This document shows, piece after piece, positions 18,038 to 23,397 of a DNA stretch of 34,547 nt. The first letter of the stretch is position 1; the number at the start of each line of letters is the position of its first letter. The translations under genes were made by a program, and so were the position numbers. The notes below the pieces were generated by a model that did no database searches, was not told the DNA's origin, and saw only the letters and a list, made by a program, of their open reading frames with translations. Source of the DNA: Planctomycetota bacterium (lineage in GTDB: Bacteria > Planctomycetota > JACQVV01 > JASMLP01); NCBI GenBank assembly GCA_030748635.1, contig JASMLP010000187.1:1-34547 (forward strand), written 5' to 3'.

Positions 18038-18678
18038 TCGACGTTTTTCTCTGGGGTAGAGGTCGAGTCGATTTCGGATGAAGAGTCGGTTTTTGAAAGA
18101 TCGGGGCGTTTCATCCGTAGCGTTCCCTGAACCATGGGATTGGAATCGGAAGTGCGGGGATCGAGTGGTTGGCCACATTTTGAGCAGGGGGTCGAAGATG
18201 TGAAAGATTCGGTGCGAAGGTTGAATCTCGTGCCACAGTGCTGGCATACGACGATTCGTTTGTTCTGGATGCGTAGAGCCATGAGCAGTTCCGCTGGGCT
18301 CAGGTGACCGTTCCCCACGAGGATCTCGCCGAGTCGAAAGAGGATTCCTCGTTCTTCCGCAGCTGCTTGTTCGCGGATGGCAGCATGCAGGCTTTTTTCG
18401 TCCAGAAAACCGAGGTTCAGAAGGATCTGGCCGAAGAGCCCAGATCCTCTGGCGTGATCGGTCAGATCGTGTTTCTGGTCGAGGCTGTATTGCTGGAATT
18501 CGACCAGGAATGTACGTCGCTCTTCGTCGAGATAACCTTCATCCACGAAAATCTGACCAATCTTTCGTTTCGAAGATTCAGCTTTTTGCAGATGGAGACA
18601 TTTTTTCAGTTTTTGTCTGGAGAGGAGTTTGGTCCGGACGGCGATTTCACCGAAGAGGACATCTTTTAGGCGGGGCAT
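18034..18678 (-). CDS. MshEN/GspE-N-like repeat protein with C-terminal zinc ribbon
   Basis: A 214-residue protein. Three helical repeats follow the F/L-G-x-I-L-V-x-x-G-x-L pattern seen at the N-terminus of type II/IV secretion ATPases (MshEN/GspE-N): at about 9-30 (F-G-E-I-A-V), 40-63 (I-G-Q-I-F-V-D-E-G-Y-L) and 82-137 (F-G-Q-I-L-L, then L-G-E-I-L-V-G-N-G-H-L). MshEN modules of some ATPases bind cyclic di-GMP, but I cannot confirm the ligand residues here. A four-cysteine zinc ribbon follows (C145, C148, C165, C168), then a disordered Ser/Thr/Glu-rich tail. No ATPase domain is present, so this is a stand-alone adaptor of unknown role. Stop codons of this gene and gltA share CTA/TAG. Confidence 0.7.
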   Translation of the reverse strand: MPRLKDVLFGEIAVRTKLLSRQKLKKCLHLQKAESSKRKIGQIFVDEGYLDEERRTFLVEFQQYSLDQKHDLTDHARGSGLFGQILLNLGFLDEKSLHAAIREQAAAEERGILFRLGEILVGNGHLSPAELLMALRIQNKRIVVCQHCGTRFNLRTESFTSSTPCSKCGQPLDPRTSDSNPMVQGTLRMKRPDLSKTDSSSEIDSTSTPEKNVD

Positions 18679-18732
18679 CGGGAATGATTGATGGGGGATT
18701 TAGAGGGTTTCGATAGTCGATAAATTTTCATC

Positions 18733-19779
18733 TTATCTTGGGTCTTCAGGGGCGACAAGCTGTTCATCGCATGGCGGTGGATCTTCGGACTCCTTGGCCT
18801 TTTGTCCTTCTATAAGGAGCTCGTTTTCCATCCCTCGGTAGCGAGGAGAGTGGTGGAAACCGAAGAGTTCTGTCACTCCACATTCTCTGGCGAGTTGGCC
18901 GGCTTGAGACGCGGTGAGGTGACCGAAGTGGGATGCGCGGTCGACTTCACTGTTCGCGAAGTAGTGTTCACAGAAGAAGAGGTCCGCCTGATGGGCCAGG
19001 GCTCGGATTTTTTGGATGTTCTCCGAAGTCCAGCCGCAATCAGTGATGTAGACCAAGGAGCGGCCCGGAGTGATTTGTACAAACTGATCGCAGAGCTTTC
19101 CGAGAGAGTGTTGTTCCTGACCGTTATCGATCGGATGGGATGAGCCATGGCCGTTCCGGATGGCTTGAACGACCTGTTTGAGCCAGGGGCCTGTCCGGAA
19201 TCCGTGGGCCTGGAGTCGGTCCGGGTCGATGTTGATGAAGGGGGTTTCATCGATTCGATAGGCAATCGAGGAGAGCCCGGAATGGTCGAGAGAAGTCCAC
19301 TGGATCTTATAGGGAAGAGATGGATTGATCGGAAGAGTGCTGGGATGGGGTGATTCGATGACTTGTGGAGCTGCTTCCGGTTGAAAGCGGTTGGAGAGTC
19401 GAAAACGTTGTTGATGACAGAAATCCTTTTCCATGTCGTGGACTTCAAAGACCAGCTTGAGCTGGGTACTCAGGTTCCAGGTGTAGCCGAGCAATCGATT
19501 CCCGATCGTTTCGATTGTTCCCGGCGGACCGTAGATCTGTACCGTCTGGTCTGCATGCAAAACATTGCGGAGGTAGGTGTCGAAGCCGATGGTGTGGTCG
19601 ATGTGATGATGACTGAGCAGAATGATTGAAATTCTGCGAAGAGTCGTTGTGGAGGCGTTTTTCAGGTCTCCGCAGTCGATAAGAATGGAGGAAGGTTCGC
19701 CCTCGATATCGACGAGTAGCGCGGGGTCGCCGGTAGGGTCGCCGAGAAAGCGTGGGGAGAGTCGGGTTCGATCGGTCAT
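18733..19779 (-). CDS. Metallo-beta-lactamase-fold hydrolase, RNase Z-like
   Basis: A 348-residue protein of the tRNase Z group. The zinc motif H-x-H-x-D-H is seen at 57-62 (S-H-H-H-I-D-H). The C-terminal part has H-L-T-A-S-Q-A-G and then F-H-H-S-P-R-Y at 308-314, the usual position of the last histidine ligand. tRNase Z removes the 3' trailer of tRNA precursors. The middle region is longer and less regular than bacterial RNase Z, and the flexible arm is not obvious, so another phosphodiesterase role is possible. The frame opens with TTG at 19800, but ATG 19779 begins the conserved fold and is preferred. No clear ribosome site. Confidence 0.78.
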   Translation of the reverse strand: MTDRTRLSPRFLGDPTGDPALLVDIEGEPSSILIDCGDLKNASTTTLRRISIILLSHHHIDHTIGFDTYLRNVLHADQTVQIYGPPGTIETIGNRLLGYTWNLSTQLKLVFEVHDMEKDFCHQQRFRLSNRFQPEAAPQVIESPHPSTLPINPSLPYKIQWTSLDHSGLSSIAYRIDETPFINIDPDRLQAHGFRTGPWLKQVVQAIRNGHGSSHPIDNGQEQHSLGKLCDQFVQITPGRSLVYITDCGWTSENIQKIRALAHQADLFFCEHYFANSEVDRASHFGHLTASQAGQLARECGVTELFGFHHSPRYRGMENELLIEGQKAKESEDPPPCDEQLVAPEDPR

Positions 19780-19846
19780 GAGGTGTTGTTCGAACCGCAA
19801 CCATCGTTGATTTCTTGATGAGGTTCAAGCACGGAGAAGACCGGCC

Positions 19847-19876
19847 CCTCACACTCACAGTGGGGTGAGTGTGAGG
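19847..19876. terminator. Perfect 12-bp hairpin downstream of flagellin
   Basis: CCTCACACTCAC (19847-19858) and GTGAGTGTGAGG (19865-19876) form a perfect 12-bp stem with a six-base loop. It lies about 90 bases after the flagellin stop and before the RNase Z-like gene on the same strand. No T-run follows on either strand, so it is more likely an mRNA-stabilising or processing hairpin, or a Rho-assisted end, than a classic intrinsic terminator. Confidence 0.6.
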
Positions 19877-19967
19877 TCGATCTCTGGAGGAGAGGGAGAG
19901 AGAGTCCTCGTCTTCCAGTGTGGGAATCGGATAGATGTGGTTCGTTCCGTATGGCTAATCCATAGAA

Positions 19968-21404
19968 TTAGGTTCCGTACCCGAGCAGGATGCCCACCTG
20001 ATCTGCCTGCAGAGCGCCCACTTGGGCCAGGACGCTGCTCCCGGCTGTAGCCAGGATCTGAGCCTGGGTCAGGTTCTGGGTTTCCTCCGCGAAGTCGGTG
20101 TCTTCGATGAGGCTTTGAGCCGCGGCGAGTTCACTGATGGTTCCGGTCATGGCATCGACCTGGGGTTGGATCTGGCGGGAATCGATCGAGCCGAGAAAGG
20201 AGCGAAGCTCCGACACCTGATCTTGAGCATCCTGAACGATGCGTAAGGCGTTTCCGGGGTTGTTGGTGAGACTGTTTGTACTTCCGCCCTGGAGACTCGA
20301 AAGAAAACCGAAGAAACTTTCTCCGGAGATCGTGCTTTCCGGACGGCCAAGTTGCGAAGGAGTGACCCCTTCAACCCCAAAAGAAAGAAGGTTCGCGGCG
20401 GAGACGCCCGGACCGATCCGGGTTTCGAATCCTGACTTTTCTACGACGAAGCTCGCCGCACCTGCGGTTGTGCCAGGATCGAAATCGATGGATAGTCGTA
20501 GTGACGCGGTGGATACGCCCAGGGAGAGGCCGTTGCCGGTTGCCGCGGCGTTATTGATGGAGCCGCTGATGTCCTGACCCTGGTCGGTGCCGGATTCACC
20601 CAAGTAGGTTCCCTGGACCACCGAGACAGAGATGGTTGCCGATGACCCGAAATCTTCGGTATAGAGATTGGCCGCCCCTCCGACCCCCGACCCGAAGACA
20701 CCCGTGAAGTCGCGGACTGTATTGACAGCGCTGACGACATTATCAGCAGAGGCGTTGGAACCTAAACTTACCGTGGTGGTTCCCAGGGGCCCGGTGACTT
20801 GAATGACGGTGTTGGTTCCAACTGAATTGGCAGCGCCATTAGCGCCTGCGTTACCGGCGCTGAGAAGGCCTTGGCTGGCGGCCTGGGTGACGGACGCGTT
20901 GACGGCAATGCCGTTACTGGATCCGAAATACACCTGACGAATCGATGTGCGACTGATCGATCCGACGACGTTGGCCACCGTATAGTCCCGGGATCCGTCA
21001 AGGAGCTTTTGGCTGTTGAATGTGGCGGTGTTGGCCAGGCTGCTGATCGAGTCGATGGTGGTGTCCAACTGGAGTTGAAGCGTGGAGATGTTACTCGGAG
21101 AGTTCAGCGCAGCTAGAACATCGGTCTCGGCCGAATTCAATTGAGTGGTGATCTGGGCGAGGATGCCGTCGGTGGTGGTGATCATGTTCTGGGTGAACTG
21201 TGCATTGTCTATGGCGGTTTGAAGCGAGCTGCTCTCGCTGCGCAAGGTCCCTGCGATGACCATGCCGGCCGGATCATCCGAGGCCCGATTGATTCGGTAC
21301 CCGCTCGATAACCGTTCGCTGGCCAGAGCCACCTTGTCGTTGGCAAGGGACAGATTCCGGATGGTGATGAGTGCGGTTGGATTGTTATTGATTCGAATTC
21401 CCAT
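19968..21404 (-). CDS. fliC: Flagellin
   Basis: A 478-residue filament protein. Conserved D0/D1 helices occupy about 1-145 (I-N-N-N-P-T-A-L; L-S-S-G-Y-R-I-N-R-A-S-D-D-P-A-G at 33-48) and the last 100 residues (F-A-E-E-T-Q-N-L-T-Q-A-Q-I-L; C-terminal L-L-G-Y-G-T). The middle is a Gly/Ser/Thr/Asn-rich variable domain exposed on the filament. The D1 arginine motif thought to bind TLR5 in proteobacterial flagellins is not evaluated here. The open frame extends 30 codons upstream, but ATG 21404 is right: it begins the family and has GAGAGGGG 8 bases upstream. I see no sigma-28 match on this strand upstream. The only flagellar-type promoter nearby faces the other way and drives a putative RNA whose loops complement this ribosome site. 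Confidence 0.97.
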   Translation of the reverse strand: MGIRINNNPTALITIRNLSLANDKVALASERLSSGYRINRASDDPAGMVIAGTLRSESSSLQTAIDNAQFTQNMITTTDGILAQITTQLNSAETDVLAALNSPSNISTLQLQLDTTIDSISSLANTATFNSQKLLDGSRDYTVANVVGSISRTSIRQVYFGSSNGIAVNASVTQAASQGLLSAGNAGANGAANSVGTNTVIQVTGPLGTTTVSLGSNASADNVVSAVNTVRDFTGVFGSGVGGAANLYTEDFGSSATISVSVVQGTYLGESGTDQGQDISGSINNAAATGNGLSLGVSTASLRLSIDFDPGTTAGAASFVVEKSGFETRIGPGVSAANLLSFGVEGVTPSQLGRPESTISGESFFGFLSSLQGGSTNSLTNNPGNALRIVQDAQDQVSELRSFLGSIDSRQIQPQVDAMTGTISELAAAQSLIEDTDFAEETQNLTQAQILATAGSSVLAQVGALQADQVGILLGYGT

Positions 21405-21444
21405 TGGTAAAACCCCTCTCTCGGGTGCGGCTCCCTGGGGAGCC
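21405..21444 (-). promoter_or_regulatory. Flagellin mRNA leader: ribosome-binding site and upstream hairpin
   Basis: Reading toward flagellin, the leader has a 6-bp hairpin GGCTCC-CCAG-GGAGCC (complement of 21429-21444). It is followed by GAGAGGGG (complement of 21413-21420), then TTTTACCA, then ATG. GAGAGGGG is the only Shine-Dalgarno-like element. It is an exact 8-base complement of CCCCTCTC, which appears in the loops at 21633-21640, 21708-21715 and 22065-22072 on the plus strand. Confidence 0.7.
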
Positions 21445-21546
21445 TTCGTCCATGATGTATCTCGGCGCCGTCGTCCATGACGGGCCGTTCCCACGAAGTC
21501 GAAGCGGGAGGACGTTGGAGTTCATGGGACCGATCGAAGAATTCTT

Positions 21547-21564
21547 GAACTTCTGCTCAAGTTC
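21547..21564. promoter_or_regulatory. Inverted repeat overlapping the -35 of the sRNA promoter
   Basis: GAACTT (21547-21552) and AAGTTC (21559-21564) form a perfect 6-bp inverted repeat with a 6-base spacer. The right half is inside the -35-like TCAAGTTC, so a protein bound here could block or modulate the promoter. Confidence 0.35.
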
Positions 21565-21584
21565 CTCAAAAGGTCTGCCGATAA
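21557..21584 (+). promoter_or_regulatory. Sigma-28 (FliA)-type flagellar promoter facing away from flagellin
   Basis: The -10 is GCCGATAA at 21577-21584, an exact match to the sigma-28 consensus. The -35-like element TCAAGTTC at 21557-21564 matches six of eight positions of TAAAGTTT. The 12-base gap between the octamers is one more than the usual 11. Transcription would begin near 21591 and run into the structured region that ends in the terminator at 21734-21775. The match was found by eye. Confidence 0.65.
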
Positions 21585-21686
21585 GAGGGGACAAAGAGGT
21601 CAGGCTCGACAAACTCGATTGCTCGGAAGAGACCCCTCTCCGAAGAGCAATGCCCGGCGGAGCCGGACGAGTTTTTCAAAAAAGAC

Positions 21687-21731
21687 CTACTTGGATAGCC
21701 CACTTTTCCCCTCTCGTGGGCTATGCACTCC
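21687..21731 (+). repeat. RNA hairpin unit, copy 1
   Basis: The unit begins CTACTTGGATAGCCC, has a C-rich loop and closing arm, and ends ATGCACTCC. The same opening 15 bases and closing 9 bases recur at 22120-22165, with the same spacing to within one base. The stem closing pair is A-T here and G-C in the other copy, a compensatory change. Confidence 0.8.
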
Positions 21732-21733
21732 AC

Positions 21734-21775
21734 AAAGGTTGTCTGGACGGAGTCCAGGCAACCTTTCTTTTTATT
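21734..21775 (+). terminator. Intrinsic terminator of the putative sRNA
   Basis: The arms 21734-21748 and 21752-21766 pair over 15 bases with a single G.U pair and a GGA loop, followed by CTTTTTATT. There is no T-run on the other strand, so it acts on plus-strand transcripts, although no protein gene lies upstream on that strand within more than 3 kb. It therefore marks the end of a non-coding transcript. Confidence 0.88.
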
Positions 21776-21806
21776 GTCCTCCGGACATTTTGTTTTTGCG
21801 GAACCT

Positions 21807-21846
21807 CCTCTCTCTACTGGATTTGCGGGACTTTCCCGCAGAGAGG
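21807..21846 (+). other. Nested hairpin with sequestered CCTCTC
   Basis: The inner stem TGCGGGA/TCCCGCA (21824-21830 with 21834-21840) is a perfect 7-bp hairpin with a 3-base loop. Directly outside it CCTCTC (21807-21812) pairs with GAGAGG (21841-21846). The motif that is loop-exposed elsewhere is here paired inside a stem. Confidence 0.45.
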
Positions 21847-22051
21847 GCTCAGCGCACGATGTCCATACGGACAGTGGTCAGGTCCCCTCCTTGGTACCGA
21901 TACGTCGGTCCGCTCAATCGAACGGAGCAGACGTTTATCCCAGATGTGAATGTCGCTACATCAATAAGGTGCGTACAGAATCACATCGCACACGGCGAGC
22001 GCAGCTCGTCATGGTTTCCAGCGAGAGATGACCTCGATGCTTTGAAGCTTT

Positions 22052-22200
22052 GGTTGCAAGTTTTCCCCTCTCGCAACCGCTTCTTTCGTTTTCTGAGGTG
22101 TGGCTCGAACTTAAAAAAACTACTTGGATAGCCCGTATTTCACCCTCTCGCGGGCGATGCACTCCAGGAGAAAATTTCGAATCCTTCCGAAACCGTCTCC
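22052..22200 (+). ncRNA. Possible second structured RNA related to the first
   Basis: This holds hairpin GGTTGC/GCAACC (22052-22057 with 22073-22078) with loop AAGTTTTCCCCTCTC, then repeat copy 2, then the GGAGA/TCTCC hairpin. The order (C-rich hairpin, A-rich linker, C-rich hairpin, closing hairpin) parallels the first RNA. A weak promoter-like TCAGGTCC (21878-21885) and ACCGATAC (21896-21903) resembles the sigma-28 site above, but at six of eight matches each and with a shortened 10-base gap. The 5' and 3' ends are guesses, and it could be a decaying duplicate. Confidence 0.38.
22120..22165 (+). repeat. RNA hairpin unit, copy 2
   Basis: Shares CTACTTGGATAGCCC (22120-22134) and ATGCACTCC (22157-22165) with copy 1. 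The stem is AGCCCG/CGGGC, with one A.G mismatch and two further pairs, and the 15-base loop contains ACCCTCTC. It too is preceded by a run of seven A. No terminator follows directly: the tail instead forms a GGAGA/TCTCC hairpin (22167-22200) with an inner TTTCG/CGAAA stem. Confidence 0.8.
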
Positions 22201-22229
22201 ATCATCGCGACCTCTTTTATATTCCTATA

Positions 22230-22370
22230 GAAACCTCCTTGTATCGACGAAGTAGCGTCTCGGAGGGTTCCGGTGAGGTGCAATCGGGTTGTGTTGGTCG
22301 ACGTGGCTGAGCATCCTTGCAGCCCTTTTCACGTTGGCTTGAAGACCCGGTTCCGTCCTTGGAACCCTCC
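22230..22370 (+). other. Structured element with two mutually exclusive pairings
   Basis: GGAGGGTTCC (22262-22271) is an exact 10-base complement of GGAACCCTCC (22361-22370). It can also pair imperfectly (8 of 9) with GAAACCTCC at 22230-22238. In turn GGAACC (22361-22366) can form a local hairpin with GGTTCC (22349-22354). Between them ACGTG/CACGT and GGCTG/CAGCC (22301-22334) form a bulged hairpin. The strand of transcription is not known. Confidence 0.35.
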
Positions 22371-22391
22371 TAATGCCTACAAACCTTATAT

Positions 22392-22412
22392 AGCACTATA
22401 AATAATAGTGCT
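22392..22412. repeat. Perfect 8-bp palindrome with AAATA spacer
   Basis: AGCACTAT (22392-22399) and ATAGTGCT (22405-22412) flank AAATA in an AT-rich island. It lies 42 bases after the stop of the exported-protein gene on the minus strand and may be its transcript end or a regulator site; no T-run follows. Confidence 0.4.
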
Positions 22413-22454
22413 GCATTCTCCTCGGGTCAATTTAAAAAGAAACGGTTTCTTCGT

Positions 22455-23240
22455 TCATTTTCGGTCGAGGATCGTGGTCTGGAAGTCCTGGATGGTCTGC
22501 GGTGTAACCCCATCGAGAGATTGTAACGCTTGAAACGCTTTTTGTGGATCTTTGGCGATTCTTTCGCTGACCTCCGCGGCGGCCAAGACGAAAAGTTGAC
22601 ATTTTTTCCCGATCACCTGTTTCACAATTTTGCGAGCCATTTTGGATAGGTGGTTGAGTATCTTGTTGTCGATTCGGAAAAGAACCCAGGCACGTGTTTT
22701 CAATCGGTTGGGACCATCGGGTTCATATTCGAGGAGAATCAGACCTTTGCCGTCTATCCGGGGGCCAGGAATCATGGGGATTTTGAAATAACCTCGGGCG
22801 AGATAGATGCGTGACCAGCCTTTTTCGGTTCGAAGGGTTTGAATCTCCCTGAGTTGGGCTACCGCTCCGCGGCGATCATCCACCTGGAATGTGTTTCCTC
22901 CTTCTCGTGTTATCCGGTATCGACCTAGGCGCCATTTTTTTACCAGTTGACCGGCGATGTCGAGTCGATCGAGTAGGTAGCGGTAGGTCTGAGGGTGAGC
23001 TTGGACCCGTCGCTCTGGAAGTGCGTGGACGATGGAGGCTTCACGGAGGATCTGTTCCGAGTCGGTGCGATCTGTTCCCCGAATTCCCTCGAGGTGGATA
23101 CGGGGAAGTTGTCCCTTGTCTCGCTGTTTTTTATCGGGGCGCTTGGACGGTTTGGGAATATCTTGACCGCTGCTGGGAGCGACGCCTCCTGTCAAGGTGA
23201 GTCCCATCAATAGAAGGACCGATTGACTGAACAGCCTCAT
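22455..23240 (-). CDS. Exported protein of unknown function
   Basis: I do not recognise this family. The 261-residue product starting at ATG 23240 opens with a signal peptide (M-R-L-F-S-Q, then a hydrophobic stretch of about 15 residues, probable cleavage near 23-26 after A-P-S-S-G-Q). The frame is open 39 codons further up, but that part is Pro/Ser-rich and out of character. A basic region at about 28-50 precedes a mixed alpha/beta domain with W-R-L-G-R-Y-R-I-T and Y-F-K-I-P-M-I-P-G-P-R-I-D-G. The C-terminal third is helical and Lys-rich, with one cysteine in K-K-C-Q-L-F. It is the nearest gene beyond the RNA region and is separated from the next operon by 157 bases that show nothing notable. 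Confidence 0.65.
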   Translation of the reverse strand: MRLFSQSVLLLMGLTLTGGVAPSSGQDIPKPSKRPDKKQRDKGQLPRIHLEGIRGTDRTDSEQILREASIVHALPERRVQAHPQTYRYLLDRLDIAGQLVKKWRLGRYRITREGGNTFQVDDRRGAVAQLREIQTLRTEKGWSRIYLARGYFKIPMIPGPRIDGKGLILLEYEPDGPNRLKTRAWVLFRIDNKILNHLSKMARKIVKQVIGKKCQLFVLAAAEVSERIAKDPQKAFQALQSLDGVTPQTIQDFQTTILDRK

Positions 23241-23397
23241 GAGAGGAGTTCCGTGGAATTTTCGAAGGGTCGGGCCAGAAAGCTCATGGATTCGGTTTCC
23301 GCTCATGGACGCTGGAGAGGGCGGTTTGGGTGAAGAGAGTGAGGGAAGGCTTGGCATGGAAAAGGTCGGAACAGAATCCTATTCCAGCACTTTCCTG

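Larger units (their letters stand above)
21591..21775 (+). ncRNA. Putative flagellar-regulon small RNA with C-rich loops complementary to the flagellin ribosome site
   Basis: About 185 nt from the predicted sigma-28 start to an intrinsic terminator. Visible structure: P1 AAACTCG/CGAGTTT (21611-21617 with 21668-21674) encloses P2 ATTGCTC/GAGCAAT (21618-21624 with 21645-21651), whose loop holds CCCCTCTC (21633-21640). It also encloses P3 CCGGC-GGA-GCCGG (21654-21666). This makes a compact three-way junction. After an A-rich linker comes P4, a perfect 8-bp stem ATAGCCCA/TGGGCTAT (21695-21702 with 21717-21724) with loop CTTTTCCCCTCTCG, then the terminator hairpin. Both CCCCTCTC loops can pair over 8 bases with the flagellin leader GAGAGGGG. 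I do not recognise a known RNA family; riboswitch consensus motifs I know (c-di-GMP, preQ1, SAM) are not evident. No sensible ORF lies inside. The transcript boundaries and structure are read from sequence; the regulatory role is inference. Confidence 0.62.
21405..22454. other. 1-kb non-coding region rich in RNA hairpins
   Basis: This is the only gap over 300 bases in the window. The open frames in it give unstructured, Ser/Arg-rich peptides without recognisable motifs and read through hairpins and the terminator, so I call none. The plus strand holds a sigma-28-type promoter, a structured RNA with an intrinsic terminator, a diverged second copy of its 3' hairpin unit, nested hairpins at 21807-21846, a small TGTCC-ATAC-GGACA hairpin at 21860-21873, and long-range pairing elements at 22230-22370. 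An 8-bp palindrome lies at 22392-22412. These parts are listed separately. Confidence 0.75.

Noticed and set aside
21591..21775. Known riboswitch (c-di-GMP, preQ1, SAM) or tmRNA, RNase P, SRP RNA
   Set aside because: None of the hallmark conserved stretches I know for these RNAs is present, and no plus-strand gene follows the terminator as a riboswitch would need.
21619..22131. Plus-strand open frame of 170 residues in the non-coding region
   Set aside because: It would translate through three hairpins and the intrinsic terminator, has no ribosome site or protein motif, and the region shows RNA-type rather than codon-type conservation between its two repeat copies.
21687..22165. Repeated CTACTTGGATAGCCC as part of a CRISPR array or mobile-element ends
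   Set aside because: Only two direct copies over 400 bases apart, no regular spacers, no transposase or target duplication.
22349..22370. GGTTCC hairpin as the T arm of a tRNA
   Set aside because: The 6-base loop lacks TTCRA, and no acceptor stem or anticodon arm can be drawn around it.
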